This document shows, one piece after another, positions 42,176 to 51,719 of a stretch of DNA of 64,000 nt. Every line of letters begins with the position of its first letter. Position 1 is the first letter of the stretch. This DNA is from Spirochaetales bacterium. Lineage in GTDB: Bacteria > Spirochaetota > Spirochaetia > DSM-27196 > Alkalispirochaetaceae. The notes beneath the pieces are model-generated. The model was not told the origin of the DNA. It did not search any database and saw nothing but the letters and a program-made list of their open reading frames with translations. Location: NCBI GenBank assembly GCA_028282545.1, contig JANQHT010000059.1, positions 1 to 64,000 of the forward strand, read 5' to 3'. The translations under genes and the position numbers were made by a program.

Positions 42176-44376
42176 AAGCCTTATCGTTCCGGGGCCGGCG
42201 TGCCCCGTTTGTAACCGCCATAATGCTCCTGACCGCCGTATCACTGGCGGCGCAGGACCAGTCCGTGCGACGTTTCGGTTTTTTCGTGGGCGCCAATGAC
42301 GGTGGCTCCGACCGTGTTACGCTTCGGTACGCCCTGAGCGACGCCGAACGCGTTGCCGGCGTCATGAACCGCGTCGGGGGAATTGACCGCACCGATATGA
42401 TCCTCTTGAGCGATCCGCAGCCGGCGGATGTCCGTGCAACCGCCGAGGGCATCGCCCGCGAGGTAGGCCGCGCCAAGGGTGACTCCCGCCGGGTGGAGCT
42501 CCTGTTCTACTACTCCGGGCACAGCGATGAACGGGGGCTCCTGCTCGGTGAAAGCAGGCTGCTCTACGAGGAGCTGCGGACGCTGATTACGAACGTGGAC
42601 GCGGACGTCTCCGTGGCGATCCTCGATTCGTGCAGCTCCGGTTCTTTCACGCGCCTGAAGGGTGGGTGGCGCTCACAGCCCTTTCTCGTGAACGACGCAT
42701 CCGACATGAGCGGTCACGCATTCCTCACGTCCAGTTCAGATAACGAGGCGAGCCAGGAATCGGACGCTATCGGTGCATCGTTCTTTACGCACTATCTCGT
42801 GTCGGGCCTGTTGGGCGCCGCCGATACCACCAACGACCGGCTCGTCACGCTCAACGAGGTGTACCAGTACGCCTTCACCGAGACGCTCTCCCGGACCGCC
42901 GGTACCTACGCGGGACCGCAGCATCCCTCCTACGATATTCAGCTGTCCGGCGCCGGTGACCTGGTCCTTACCGACCTTTCCCAGCGCACCGCCGCGATTG
43001 TGCTTGAACCGGAACTCGCGGGCCGTGTGTACGTGCGCAACGCCACGGGACAGCTCGTGGCTGAACTGGAGAAGTTTCCCCAGAAGGAAATACGCCTGTC
43101 GATCGAGCCCGGCGCCTACGGGGTCGAACTCATCACCGGAGGAGAACGGCTCTTCGCGGAGCTTCGCGTAGCCGGTTACGGCGAAGAGCGGTTGGTGAGC
43201 GGAGATTTCGACGCCGCCGGTCTGGAACGCACCCGGTCGCGTGGGGACGAGTCGACTGGTACCGACGATGATATCTTTGACGAGATTCGCAATCGGGCGC
43301 TGGAAGCGGCTGAACGGGCGCAGAAGAACGCCCTTGTTCGAACGGAGACGACCCGGGAGTACGATCCGCTGACGGTGGACATCTTTCCAGGACTGCGTCT
43401 CTATCCGTCCCGCGAACCGGAAGATATCCGTACGTCCACAACAAACGTCGCCGTCGGTATTCCCATCGCCTATACCGGACGGGTAAACGGCGCCGCCGCG
43501 AGTTACATTCTGAACTTCGGGCTCGGCCCGGTGCGCGGGGCGCAGTATGCCGGCGTGGGAAACATCCATGAAGGCGTTGTACGCGGCGTCCAATCGGGCG
43601 GTGTGTTCAACCTCAGCGACGGCGATGTCATCGGAGTCCAGAGCGCCGGCGTGATCAACATTCTCGATGAGAATCTGCGCGGTCTGCAGGCGGCCGGCGT
43701 CGCCAACCTGGCCGGCGACAGCGTGACCGGAGCGCAGTTTGCCGGTGTCTTCAACATGGCCGGAACGGTTGCAGGTGTTCAGGCGTCGCTTGTGAACGTC
43801 CTGGACAACGGGAGCGGCGTACAGCTCGGACTGGTCAACCTCGCCGACGAACTCGCCGGCGGACAGATAGGACTGGTGAACATAGCGGACGACGTCGACG
43901 GCGTGACCTTTGGATTGCTCAACGTGATCCGGTTCGGCGTCTTTGACTACTCCCTGGCCATCGACGACGCCGGAATCGTGTGGAACACGCTGCAACACGG
44001 TACCCGCGGTCTTTACACCGTGTACCAGTTCGGAATCCATCAGAACGACCTCGAAGGGGAAGGACCGGACTACTTCAGTTCGCTCGGGTTCGGCTCCCGC
44101 GTGTGGGGTGGTGCCATCTACCTGGACGTTGAACTCCTGGCCAAAACGGCCTACGTGAGCGTCGAGAGCGAAGCGGTTGTGTTTCCCAGCGCCCGAATCT
44201 CCGGTGGGCTGCAGCTCGGCCGGAACTTCGCCGTGTTCGGCGGCGTCTCCTTCGACGGCAAACCGAACTGGTACAGCGTGCCCGAAACGCCCGCATTCTC
44301 GGGGAACGAGTACTTCGACGCCGCCGGCGAGGGCTTCACCGTCTACCCGCATACCTTCTTCGGGATAAAATTCTGA
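42172..44376 (+). CDS. Secreted caspase-like protein with a beta-repeat domain
   Basis: 734 residues. A signal peptide (VTAIMLLTAVSLAAQDQSV) leads to a caspase/C14 domain with His117 in FYYSGHSDE and Cys154 in ILDSCSSGSF. After a linker, residues about 453-588 hold nine repeats of 14-16 residues, mostly of the form GxQxAGVxN or GxQxGLVN (for example GVQSGGVFN and GVQLGLVNLAD), then a strand-rich end. This would form a beta-solenoid or surface domain. It is coupled to the anti-sigma gene by a GTGA overlap, with GGAGG before the GTG. Substrate unknown. Confidence 0.85.
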   Translation: MKALSFRGRRAPFVTAIMLLTAVSLAAQDQSVRRFGFFVGANDGGSDRVTLRYALSDAERVAGVMNRVGGIDRTDMILLSDPQPADVRATAEGIAREVGRAKGDSRRVELLFYYSGHSDERGLLLGESRLLYEELRTLITNVDADVSVAILDSCSSGSFTRLKGGWRSQPFLVNDASDMSGHAFLTSSSDNEASQESDAIGASFFTHYLVSGLLGAADTTNDRLVTLNEVYQYAFTETLSRTAGTYAGPQHPSYDIQLSGAGDLVLTDLSQRTAAIVLEPELAGRVYVRNATGQLVAELEKFPQKEIRLSIEPGAYGVELITGGERLFAELRVAGYGEERLVSGDFDAAGLERTRSRGDESTGTDDDIFDEIRNRALEAAERAQKNALVRTETTREYDPLTVDIFPGLRLYPSREPEDIRTSTTNVAVGIPIAYTGRVNGAAASYILNFGLGPVRGAQYAGVGNIHEGVVRGVQSGGVFNLSDGDVIGVQSAGVINILDENLRGLQAAGVANLAGDSVTGAQFAGVFNMAGTVAGVQASLVNVLDNGSGVQLGLVNLADELAGGQIGLVNIADDVDGVTFGLLNVIRFGVFDYSLAIDDAGIVWNTLQHGTRGLYTVYQFGIHQNDLEGEGPDYFSSLGFGSRVWGGAIYLDVELLAKTAYVSVESEAVVFPSARISGGLQLGRNFAVFGGVSFDGKPNWYSVPETPAFSGNEYFDAAGEGFTVYPHTFFGIKF

Positions 44377-44404
44377 TGACGGTGAAGAGGGGGAGAGCAA
44401 AGGG

Positions 44405-45205
44405 ATGAACGAACGATGCAGAAGGACGACGGCGATAGCGGTGGTACTCCTCTTTGCGGCCACCGCGGTCGTGAGTGCCATGGGGTTTCCGGAAGGCCAG
44501 AATTTCGAGTTTGACCGCATCACGGAATTGGAGATCGAAGCGGGAATCTTTGCCGTAGAGATTCAGGGACACAGTGGTTCCACCACGGAAATAGAAGTGC
44601 GGGCGATCCCGCGTGGATTCGTGGTGGACGCCCGCGAAAGGCGCGGGAGCGTAGAGGTTGTTGTCAAAGGTCGCCCGCCGGTGTTCGGAGGGGTGACCGG
44701 AAAACCGCGTATCCTCGTTTCACTGCCCGTGGCTACCGGCGTAACCGTCGACACGTCCACCGGCGACATCTACATTGAAAAGATCAACTCCGATATTGCG
44801 GCGTCGGCAACGACCGGCGACATCGATGTTCGCGACGTCGCGGGTGCGATAGACCTGGGCGTTACTACCGGCGGGATAGACGTTTCGCAATGTCGGGGAG
44901 AACTGACGGCCAAAGCGACCACGGGTGACATCGGCGTGGACGATTTCCAGGGAGTGATGGATCTCGACACAACCACCGGCGATATCGACGTTCGATCGTT
45001 TCGCGTAACGGGCAACGCGGGCTTTTCGGCGACAACCGGCGACGTTGACGTAGCGTTCCAGAACGCCCCCGGCGACATCACGATCGACGCGACCTCCACC
45101 ACCGGCGACATCGACGTGGAAGGGAGCCGTCTATCCCGGGGCACCGCGGCGGCCAGGTTTGTCGTGCGCGGCCGGACAACCACCGGCGACCAATCGTACC
45201 GGTAA
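44405..45205 (+). CDS. Secreted DUF4097-type beta-repeat protein
   Basis: 266 residues with a signal peptide (TTAIAVVLLFAATAVVSAMG). The mature part has eight TTGDIDV-like repeats, about 20 residues apart, forming a right-handed beta structure of the DUF4097 type. Such proteins are often co-encoded with ECF sigma/anti-sigma pairs. Function is unknown. It lies 28 bases after the caspase-like gene and before two hairpins. Confidence 0.8.
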   Translation: MNERCRRTTAIAVVLLFAATAVVSAMGFPEGQNFEFDRITELEIEAGIFAVEIQGHSGSTTEIEVRAIPRGFVVDARERRGSVEVVVKGRPPVFGGVTGKPRILVSLPVATGVTVDTSTGDIYIEKINSDIAASATTGDIDVRDVAGAIDLGVTTGGIDVSQCRGELTAKATTGDIGVDDFQGVMDLDTTTGDIDVRSFRVTGNAGFSATTGDVDVAFQNAPGDITIDATSTTGDIDVEGSRLSRGTAAARFVVRGRTTTGDQSYR

Positions 45206-45212
45206 CGGGTTG

Positions 45213-45258
45213 CCGCCTTGCGGCGGTACCCTAAAACCGGCACCGCCTTGCGGCGGTG
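45213..45258 (+). terminator. Tandem TTGC-loop hairpins after the envelope operon
   Basis: Two copies of CCGCCTTGCGGCGG (45213-45226 and within 45241-45258) form hairpins with the same TTGC loop; the second has a 7-bp stem, CACCGCC/GGCGGTG. They lie between the DUF4097 gene and the rhomboid gene. There is no T-run, so this may be a stem that protects mRNA ends or a weak terminator. Confidence 0.42.
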
Positions 45259-45287
45259 CGCGCATTCGCGTACCCTCGGGTAGGGCT

Positions 45288-46022
45288 ATGATACCCCTCT
45301 GGGACGATAACAGCGGACGAACGTCCATCCCGGTCGTCACCTATCTCCTCATAGCGATCAACGTCCTGGTGTTCGTTTTTCTCCAGGAAATGGGTGCGGA
45401 TACGGAGTTTACCTACGCATTTTCGACTGTGCCGCAGGAGATCGTTGAGGGACGGGACGTAGTCACAACGAGTCGCGTGTACGTGGACCCCCTTTCGAAC
45501 ACCAGGTTTCGCGTTCCAGGCCTCCAACCGACGCCTATTCCCGTCTACCTGACGCTCGTTACCGCGATGTTTATGCACGGTGGTCTCGCGCACCTCCTGG
45601 GAAACATGCTCTACCTCATGATTTTTGGCGACAACGTCGAGGATCGAATGGGGAAAGGGGCCTTCCTCCTGTTCTACCTGCTCACGGGGGTTGGCGCGGG
45701 ACTCGCTCATGTCTTTTCGAGCCTGTGGCTCGGCGCGGATCTTCTCGTCCCGTGTCTCGGCGCATCCGGTGCCGTATCCGGCGTGCTGGCCGGGTACGCC
45801 TTGTTCTTCCCTCGCAACCGCGTCCGCGTCTTCCTCTTCCGGTTTCTTACGCGCGTTCCCGCAGCGGTGGTAATCGGGTTTTGGTTCCTCTTCCAGCTTG
45901 TCAGCGCCTTCGGAGTACTCGGCGAGGGCACCCGGGCGGGAGGCGTCGCCTACGGCGCACATATCGGCGGCTTTGTGCTGGGAATCGTCGCAACACCGCT
46001 CATACCGCGACGCCCACGGTAA
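45288..46022 (+). CDS. Rhomboid-family intramembrane serine protease
   Basis: 244 residues with about six membrane segments. The catalytic Ser is in LGASGAVSGVLAGY and the His in YGAHIGGFVLGI, the rhomboid dyad; the HGGLAHLLGNMLYLMIFGDN loop is also typical. It cleaves single-pass membrane proteins. ATG 45288 gives the family N-terminus (MIPLWDDNSGRTSIPVVTYL). A short inverted repeat TACCC-TC-GGGTA precedes it. It converges on ilvD with a 13-base gap. Confidence 0.9.
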   Translation: MIPLWDDNSGRTSIPVVTYLLIAINVLVFVFLQEMGADTEFTYAFSTVPQEIVEGRDVVTTSRVYVDPLSNTRFRVPGLQPTPIPVYLTLVTAMFMHGGLAHLLGNMLYLMIFGDNVEDRMGKGAFLLFYLLTGVGAGLAHVFSSLWLGADLLVPCLGASGAVSGVLAGYALFFPRNRVRVFLFRFLTRVPAAVVIGFWFLFQLVSAFGVLGEGTRAGGVAYGAHIGGFVLGIVATPLIPRRPR

Positions 46023-46035
46023 GCTTCGCCGGTGG

Positions 46036-47871
46036 TCAGCCCGGCAATACGCGTACGGCGCCGAGGTCCGCGCTCGCTGCAAACGCCGCATAGACGCGTA
46101 GTGAATCGGAAACCGTTCGTTCCCGATCAAGCGGCGTATACGCCTCCGTTCCCCGTGCCTCTTGGGCTATTTTCCGCCGGTTCAATTCATCTTCATCCAC
46201 CGCAAGGTGGATCGATCGCGAAGGGATATCGATCTCGATCGTGTCGCCTTCCTGTATCAGGGCGATCGTCCCGCCGGCGGCCGCCTCCGGTGAGATGTGT
46301 CCAATCGAAAGGCCGCTGGTTCCACCTGAGAAGCGTCCGTCCGTCATGAGCGCGCACGCTTTGTCCAGGTGTGCGCTTTTCAAGTAGCTCGTGGGGTAGA
46401 GCATCTCCTGCATGCCGGGCCCGCCGCGGGGACCCTCGTAACGGATCACCACCACGTCGCCCTCGTTGACGGTTCCGGCAAGAATCGCCTCGACTGCGGT
46501 TTCCTGCGACTCAAAGACGCGCGCCGTGCCGGCGAAGGTGAGGATCGACGAATCGACACCCGCGGTTTTGACGATACACCCCTTTGTGGCGACGTTACCG
46601 AACAGGACCGCCAGTCCACCCTCGGCGTAGTACGCGTGGGCACCGTCGCGGATGCACCCGTCACTCCGATCTGTATCGAGTTCTTCGTAGCGGCAGTCCT
46701 GGCTACCCATGACGAGGTTGCGCCCTTTCGCGCCGGGGGCGCTCGCATAGAGGCGGCGCGCTTCATCGGTACAGGTGGCGCGTACGATATCGTAGCGCTC
46801 CAGCGCCTCCCCCAGGCTCAACCCATCCACGCGCCGGCACGAAGTGTCCAGAAGACCCAACCGGTCGAGCTCACCCATGATGCCCAGGATTCCGCCGGCG
46901 CGGTTTACATCTTCCACGTGGAACGCGCTCGAGGGGGCCACCTTGCAGAGGTTTGGCGTTGCCCGAGAGAGCTTGTCGATGTCCGCCATGCTAAAATCGA
47001 CTCCCGCCTCCTGCGCGGCGGCAAGGATGTGAAGGACGGTGTTCGTTGAACCGCCCATGGCGATGTCCAGTGTCATGGCGTTGGAAAAGGCCGCCTTACC
47101 GACGATCGAACGGGGTAGCACAGAGTCATCGCCGTCCCGGTAGTAGTCGTCGCACATTGCAACGATCCGTTCCGCGGCGCGGTCGAACAGGGAAAGCCGC
47201 TCCCGGTGCGTCGCAAGGACCGTTCCGTTCCCCGGCAATGCCAGTCCCAGCGCTTCGTTCAGACAGTTCATCGAGTTGGCGGTGAACATTCCCGAACAGG
47301 AGCCGCATGTGGGACACGCCAGCGTTTCGATTTCCTCTATCGTGGCATCGTCCACCGACGGATCTGCGGCCATCACCATCGCGTCTATCAGGTCAAACTT
47401 CCGGTCTTTCCCGCGCCCCGCTTCCATGGGGCCCCCCGAAACGAATATGGTCGGTACGTTGATCCGCATCGCCGCGAGCAGCATTCCCGGTGTGATCTTG
47501 TCGCAGTTGCTGATACACACCAGGGCATCGGCCCGATGCGCATTGACCATGTACTCGACGCTGTCCGCGATGATTTCCCGGCTGGGAAGCGAATAGAGCA
47601 TTCCCGCGTGGCCCATGGCGATGCCGTCGTCGACCGCGATCGTATTGAACTCCGCCGCAAAGTACCCTTTTGCCTCGATGCCCGCCTTGACCCGCTGCCC
47701 GATGTCGTGCAGGTGAACGTGACCCGGAACGAACTGGGTAAAGGAGTTGGCAATCGCGACAATCGGTTTGCCGAACTGGTCCGGGCGCATACCGTTCGCG
47801 CGCCAGAGACTGCGGGCGCCGGCCATAAGCCGGCCCTGGGTCGTAGTGGTACTCCGTAATGGGTGTTTCAT
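46036..47871 (-). CDS. ilvD: Dihydroxy-acid dehydratase
   Basis: 611 residues, close along its whole length to E. coli-type IlvD. Iron-sulfur ligands are [11 protein letters not shown] and [18 protein letters not shown], and the C-terminus carries the conserved [20 protein letters not shown] motif. It makes 2-oxo acids for valine, isoleucine and pantothenate. Sugar-acid dehydratases share this fold, but the sequence favours true IlvD. The chosen start is [14 protein letters not shown] at 47871; the promoter evidence there is weak. It lies downstream of the sugar operon but separated by 75 bases. Confidence 0.92.
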   Translation of the reverse strand: MKHPLRSTTTTQGRLMAGARSLWRANGMRPDQFGKPIVAIANSFTQFVPGHVHLHDIGQRVKAGIEAKGYFAAEFNTIAVDDGIAMGHAGMLYSLPSREIIADSVEYMVNAHRADALVCISNCDKITPGMLLAAMRINVPTIFVSGGPMEAGRGKDRKFDLIDAMVMAADPSVDDATIEEIETLACPTCGSCSGMFTANSMNCLNEALGLALPGNGTVLATHRERLSLFDRAAERIVAMCDDYYRDGDDSVLPRSIVGKAAFSNAMTLDIAMGGSTNTVLHILAAAQEAGVDFSMADIDKLSRATPNLCKVAPSSAFHVEDVNRAGGILGIMGELDRLGLLDTSCRRVDGLSLGEALERYDIVRATCTDEARRLYASAPGAKGRNLVMGSQDCRYEELDTDRSDGCIRDGAHAYYAEGGLAVLFGNVATKGCIVKTAGVDSSILTFAGTARVFESQETAVEAILAGTVNEGDVVVIRYEGPRGGPGMQEMLYPTSYLKSAHLDKACALMTDGRFSGGTSGLSIGHISPEAAAGGTIALIQEGDTIEIDIPSRSIHLAVDEDELNRRKIAQEARGTEAYTPLDRERTVSDSLRVYAAFAASADLGAVRVLPG

Positions 47872-47946
47872 GACGGTGACGATTCTACCCAGGTGTACCA
47901 AAAAGCGATAGGGATCCGGGGGAAAATGCGACCGCTCTGATCCGCC

Positions 47947-48918
47947 TTACTCGAAGATCTCCGGATTGACCGGTGTCTCCGGTTTCTCTCTTCGTAACAT
48001 ACGAAGAACGTTCCGTGCGGCCAATTCGCCCATTGCGTTGCGCGTATAGACGGTGGCACTCGCGGTGTGGGGCGTTACCACCACGTTGTCGAGGTCCGCA
48101 AGACCTTCCACCATCTTGGGCTCAAACTCAAAGACGTCGATGCCGGCGCCGGCAATTTCATGTTCTTTCAGCGCACGCATTAAGGCCGCCTCGTCCACTA
48201 CGGGGCCGCGCGATGTGTTTATCAGGTAGGCGGTCTTCTTCATACGCTTGAACACGTCGTGTGAAAAGAGGTGCCGCGTTGCATCCATCAGCGGCACGTG
48301 AACGCTCACGTAGTCGCTCGCCTCGATGAGTTCTTCAAAGGGCACGCGTTTTGCACCGAGCGTTTCATCCAGAACGGTGTTATCGAAGGCGTCGGAGTAG
48401 AGCACCTTCATGGCAAAACCCTGCGACTTGAGGGCCATGGCGGTACCGATGCGGCCGGCGCCGACGATACCGAGGGTCGTGCCCGCGATGTCGCCGCCGA
48501 TAAACTGCATGGGGCCCCAGCCGCCCCAGGCACCACTACGCATATAGGTGTCCGACTCGACCACCCGCCGCGCCGCGGCAAAGAGCAGCGCCCAGGCCAT
48601 TTCCGCGGTGGCGTCGGTCAGCACGCCGGGCGTATTCGAAAGGGGCACCTTCCGCTTTGTCGCTTCAACCACGTCCATGTTGTCGAATCCGACGGCGTAG
48701 TTTGCAAACCCGCGACACTTCGCTGCCCGGTCAAATACCTCGTCGTCAATCTTGTCGGTCAAAAGGCACAGGACGGCGTCGGCCGGTTCCACCGCGGTGA
48801 GCAGCTCCTCCCGGGAAAGTGGGCGATCATCGGGATTGACCCATATGTCGTGTCCGGCCTTTTGCAAAATATCCAATCCTGCTTGAGGGATCTCTCGTGT
48901 TACGACGATTTTTGCCAT
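47947..48918 (-). CDS. D-isomer-specific 2-hydroxyacid dehydrogenase
   Basis: 323 residues. NAD-binding GIVGAGRIGTAMAL near residue 150, the Arg of NTSRGPVVDEAAL, and HT in VVTPHTASATVYT with the acidic partner are the family residues. It is most like glyoxylate/hydroxypyruvate reductases, which would fit removal of a 2-oxo acid from sugar breakdown. ATG 48918 has GGAG 8 bases upstream. It follows the TIM-barrel gene with a 5-base gap. Confidence 0.88.
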   Translation of the reverse strand: MAKIVVTREIPQAGLDILQKAGHDIWVNPDDRPLSREELLTAVEPADAVLCLLTDKIDDEVFDRAAKCRGFANYAVGFDNMDVVEATKRKVPLSNTPGVLTDATAEMAWALLFAAARRVVESDTYMRSGAWGGWGPMQFIGGDIAGTTLGIVGAGRIGTAMALKSQGFAMKVLYSDAFDNTVLDETLGAKRVPFEELIEASDYVSVHVPLMDATRHLFSHDVFKRMKKTAYLINTSRGPVVDEAALMRALKEHEIAGAGIDVFEFEPKMVEGLADLDNVVVTPHTASATVYTRNAMGELAARNVLRMLRREKPETPVNPEIFE

Positions 48919-48923
48919 CCTGT

Positions 48924-49904
48924 TTACTCCAGGTGAAGGATTTTGGTTTCGATGAACTGCCACGTTTTGATGTAGTCATCGTCGGCGATGCGGCGTTCGA
49001 TCTCGTTATCGCCGATTGATTCTATCAGGTTCCAGATCTTTTCGGTCATTCGTGCGTTGATGGCGAACATACCGCTCATATCCCAGCGGGTAGGGTGCGT
49101 ATCGGACGTGAAGTAGTCCGCGTATCCGTACCGCCGGAGGTAGTACACAAACTCAATGTACTCAAGCAGGCTGTGGCTGCCGGTGAAGAAGTCCCAGTCC
49201 CAGCTCTTGTCGTTGTCGTTGATGTGAATGTAGTAGGGATAGCCGGAACGGTGGAGCAGGGTGAGTGCGTCCGCCGGGTGTTCCTCTGCGTAGACCGAGT
49301 GGCCGAAGTCCATGGTCACTCCCAGCGTATCAACGCCGATTTGCGTGACAAGGAGGAGCGTTGTGGCAGCCCGGTCGAGATAGCAGTGGCGGCGTGTCTC
49401 CTTGGGTTTGTATTCAATCATCAACGGCATCTCGCGCCGGTATTCCGCCGCCTCTGAAAACGCCTCCTGCAGATATCCCCAGGCCGCGTCGTAGTCGCTC
49501 TGGAATACGTACTCGTGCCCGTCGCCGAGGGGGCAACAGGTGACGCGGGGTGCGCCGATTTCGGCGGCGAAGTCCTTTGCGTCCTTGATGAATGATACTG
49601 CCCTGGCGCGGATCTTCGGGTCGGAGCTTGTGAGCCCGCCTGCGACGAACTCCGGTTCGCCCTTGACGTTTACGTTTACCGCTGAGCACGCGAGGCCGTG
49701 CCGCTCGAGCAGCTCCGTGGTTTGATCGGCGGCCAGACCCGCCGCCGGACCGACTTCATAGGGATAGACGAGTTCGACGCCGGAATAGTGAGGTATCTCC
49801 TTCACGAGGCGCAGTTTCTCGTCCAGGGGCAACGACCGGTTGTACGTGTGAAACCGGTCCTTCGTTTCGCCGAGAAAAGATGTAATCAACGAGTACTTTG
49901 GCAT
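48924..49904 (-). CDS. Sugar-phosphate isomerase/epimerase-like TIM barrel
   Basis: 326 residues of the AP-endonuclease-2-like TIM-barrel family: VELVYPYEVGPAAGLAADQT, PLMIEYKPKETR, GVTMDFGHSVYAEEHPADAL, and YYIHINDNDK supply the usual Glu, Asp and His metal ligands. Such enzymes isomerise keto sugars or inositol derivatives. The substrate is unknown. ATG 49904; a transketolase gene lies 10 bases upstream. Confidence 0.82.
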   Translation of the reverse strand: MPKYSLITSFLGETKDRFHTYNRSLPLDEKLRLVKEIPHYSGVELVYPYEVGPAAGLAADQTTELLERHGLACSAVNVNVKGEPEFVAGGLTSSDPKIRARAVSFIKDAKDFAAEIGAPRVTCCPLGDGHEYVFQSDYDAAWGYLQEAFSEAAEYRREMPLMIEYKPKETRRHCYLDRAATTLLLVTQIGVDTLGVTMDFGHSVYAEEHPADALTLLHRSGYPYYIHINDNDKSWDWDFFTGSHSLLEYIEFVYYLRRYGYADYFTSDTHPTRWDMSGMFAINARMTEKIWNLIESIGDNEIERRIADDDYIKTWQFIETKILHLE

Positions 49905-49914
49905 CAGGTGCTCC

Positions 49915-50883
49915 TTATCTGTTCTTGTGATGAACCACGCGCCGGGCGTTCTCAGCGATGTGATCGGCGGAGAGGCCGTATTTGTCGAGGAGGAGGTCGT
50001 AGGCGCCACTCTCCGCGAAGGTATCGTCCAGTCCGAGCGCCGCGAACGGTACGGGCGCTTCCTGCAGGAGGATCGACGCCACCTCGTATCCTAGACCGTT
50101 GCGGCGCTGATGGTTTTCGGCGACGACACACGCGCCGGTCTTGCGAACGGAATCGATCACCGCCCGCCGGTCCAGGGGTTTGATCGAATAGAGATCGATC
50201 ACCTCGGCCTCGATACGTTCGCCGGCCAGTTGCTCCGCGGCGCGGATCGCCTGGATCACGATATCGCCGTAGGAGAGGATCGTCACATCCGCGCCGGACC
50301 GCACGCACACGCTTCCGCCGACGGCGAACGAGGCGGCTCCGGAATGAACCTCGTAGAGAGGGTCACGCATCAAGCGGGTAAAGACGGGACCGGGGGTTTG
50401 CATCGCGAGACGAAACGCAGCCGCTGCGGACGCTGAATCGCACGGCGCCAGGACGGTCATGTTCGGAATGGTCGCCATGTTGGCGATATCCTCCGTTGCC
50501 TGGTGGGTAACGCCGTCGATCGCCGCTGTAATCCCACCGTGCGAGCTGAGAATCTTCACCGGCAGGTTCGGGTAACAGATAAAGGACCGTATTGCCTCAA
50601 TGGCGCGCATGGTGATAAAGACGCCGTACGAGCCGCAGACGACGGTTCGCCCCGTCGAGGCGATTCCGGCGGCGGTAGCGAACATTCCCAACTCGGCAAT
50701 ACCGACGTTGAAGTATCGCTGGGGGAATGCGTCGCCAAAGAGATAACTGAACGTCGAGTAGCCGATATCGGCTTCCATGACGATGAAGTGGGGATCCTCC
50801 GTCCCGTAGGCGAGCATCTCCTCACTGAACACACGACGTGTTGGGTTTTGTGCCTTCCGCAGTTGGGCCGCGTCACCGTTCAT
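49915..50883 (-). CDS. Transketolase, C-terminal subunit (pyrimidine and C-terminal domains)
   Basis: 322 residues, beginning near RRVFSEEMLAYGTEDPHFIV and containing FNVGIAELGMFATAAGIAST, SSHGGITAAIDGVTHQATED and the C-terminal domain (VIDLYSIKPLDRRAVIDSVR). It has no thiamine-diphosphate P-domain of its own; the neighbouring gene supplies that half. Split transketolases are common in sugar catabolic operons. Start and the partner's stop overlap in an ATGA. Confidence 0.92.
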   Translation of the reverse strand: MNGDAAQLRKAQNPTRRVFSEEMLAYGTEDPHFIVMEADIGYSTFSYLFGDAFPQRYFNVGIAELGMFATAAGIASTGRTVVCGSYGVFITMRAIEAIRSFICYPNLPVKILSSHGGITAAIDGVTHQATEDIANMATIPNMTVLAPCDSASAAAAFRLAMQTPGPVFTRLMRDPLYEVHSGAASFAVGGSVCVRSGADVTILSYGDIVIQAIRAAEQLAGERIEAEVIDLYSIKPLDRRAVIDSVRKTGACVVAENHQRRNGLGYEVASILLQEAPVPFAALGLDDTFAESGAYDLLLDKYGLSADHIAENARRVVHHKNR

Positions 50884-51719
50884 GGTGCTGCTCCTTCGAG
50901 TTCGGCCTTGGCCTGCTCATACTGTTCTCTGTTTGGTGCCTTCCCGTGCCAGTATCGGTCGTTCTCCATAAAACTCACGCCTTTGCCCTTTACGGTGTAA
51001 GCGACAATGCAGGCGGGTCCATCCCCGTAGTCGCGTGCGGCTTCCAGCGCATCGATTACCTCTTCAACGTTGTGACCGTCTATCTTCCACACCCGCCAAC
51101 CGAAGGCTTCAAACTTTTTGTCTATTGGTTCGATGGGCATGATCTCGTCGGAAAAGCCGTCGTTCTGGACGTAGTTTCTGTCTACGATCGCGACGATGTT
51201 GCCCAGCCGGTACTTATTTGCGGTCTGGGCGGCTTCCCACACCAGCCCTTCGTTTATCTCTCCGTCTCCCAGGAGGGTATAGACGGCGAAATTGGACTTG
51301 CCGATGAGGTGTGACTCAATTGCCATTCCAACCGCGATCGGGAAACCCATCCCAAGTGAACCGGAGGTCATATCTATCCCGGGCGTCTTGATAACGGGGT
51401 GGCCCTGCAGAATGCTCCCGAACCGGCGGAGCGTGTTGAGATGGGATGCGTCGTAATATCCACGCAGTGCCAGGGCGGCGTAGAGCGCCGGACACGCATG
51501 GCCTTTGGAAAGGACGAACCGATCCCGTTTGTCCCACTTCGGATCGTCCGGTCGAATGTTGAGTATGTGGTTGTAGAGCGCGGCCAGGATCTCGGCCTCG
51601 GAGAAGGAACCGCCGATGTGGCCGGACTGAACGGTGTAGACCATATCCAAAACGCGAAGGCGAATTTCTCGCGCCGTTGTTGTGACACGCCGGAGTACGG
51701 CGTCCCGTTCACGTGACAT
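50880..51719 (-). CDS. Transketolase, N-terminal subunit (thiamine diphosphate domain)
   Basis: 279 residues: TVQSGHIGGSFSEAEILAAL, DRFVLSKGHACPALYAALAL, SGSLGMGFPIAVGMAIESHL, and the diphosphate-binding LLGDGEINEGLVWEAAQTAN with a following NYVQNDG. With the next gene it forms a complete transketolase. ATG 51719 has GGGAGAAATTC upstream. It overlaps the preceding isomerase gene by 11 bases. Confidence 0.93.
   Translation of the reverse strand: MSRERDAVLRRVTTTAREIRLRVLDMVYTVQSGHIGGSFSEAEILAALYNHILNIRPDDPKWDKRDRFVLSKGHACPALYAALALRGYYDASHLNTLRRFGSILQGHPVIKTPGIDMTSGSLGMGFPIAVGMAIESHLIGKSNFAVYTLLGDGEINEGLVWEAAQTANKYRLGNIVAIVDRNYVQNDGFSDEIMPIEPIDKKFEAFGWRVWKIDGHNVEEVIDALEAARDYGDGPACIVAYTVKGKGVSFMENDRYWHGKAPNREQYEQAKAELEGAAP

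Noticed and set aside
42736-44523. 595-codon open frame antisense to the caspase-like gene
   Set aside because: The plus-strand gene has a signal peptide, catalytic motifs and repeats; the antisense frame has none.
46036-47871. Sugar-acid dehydratase instead of IlvD
   Set aside because: The sequence follows authentic IlvD along its full length, including the C-terminal motifs, so its position beside a sugar operon is not enough to reassign it.
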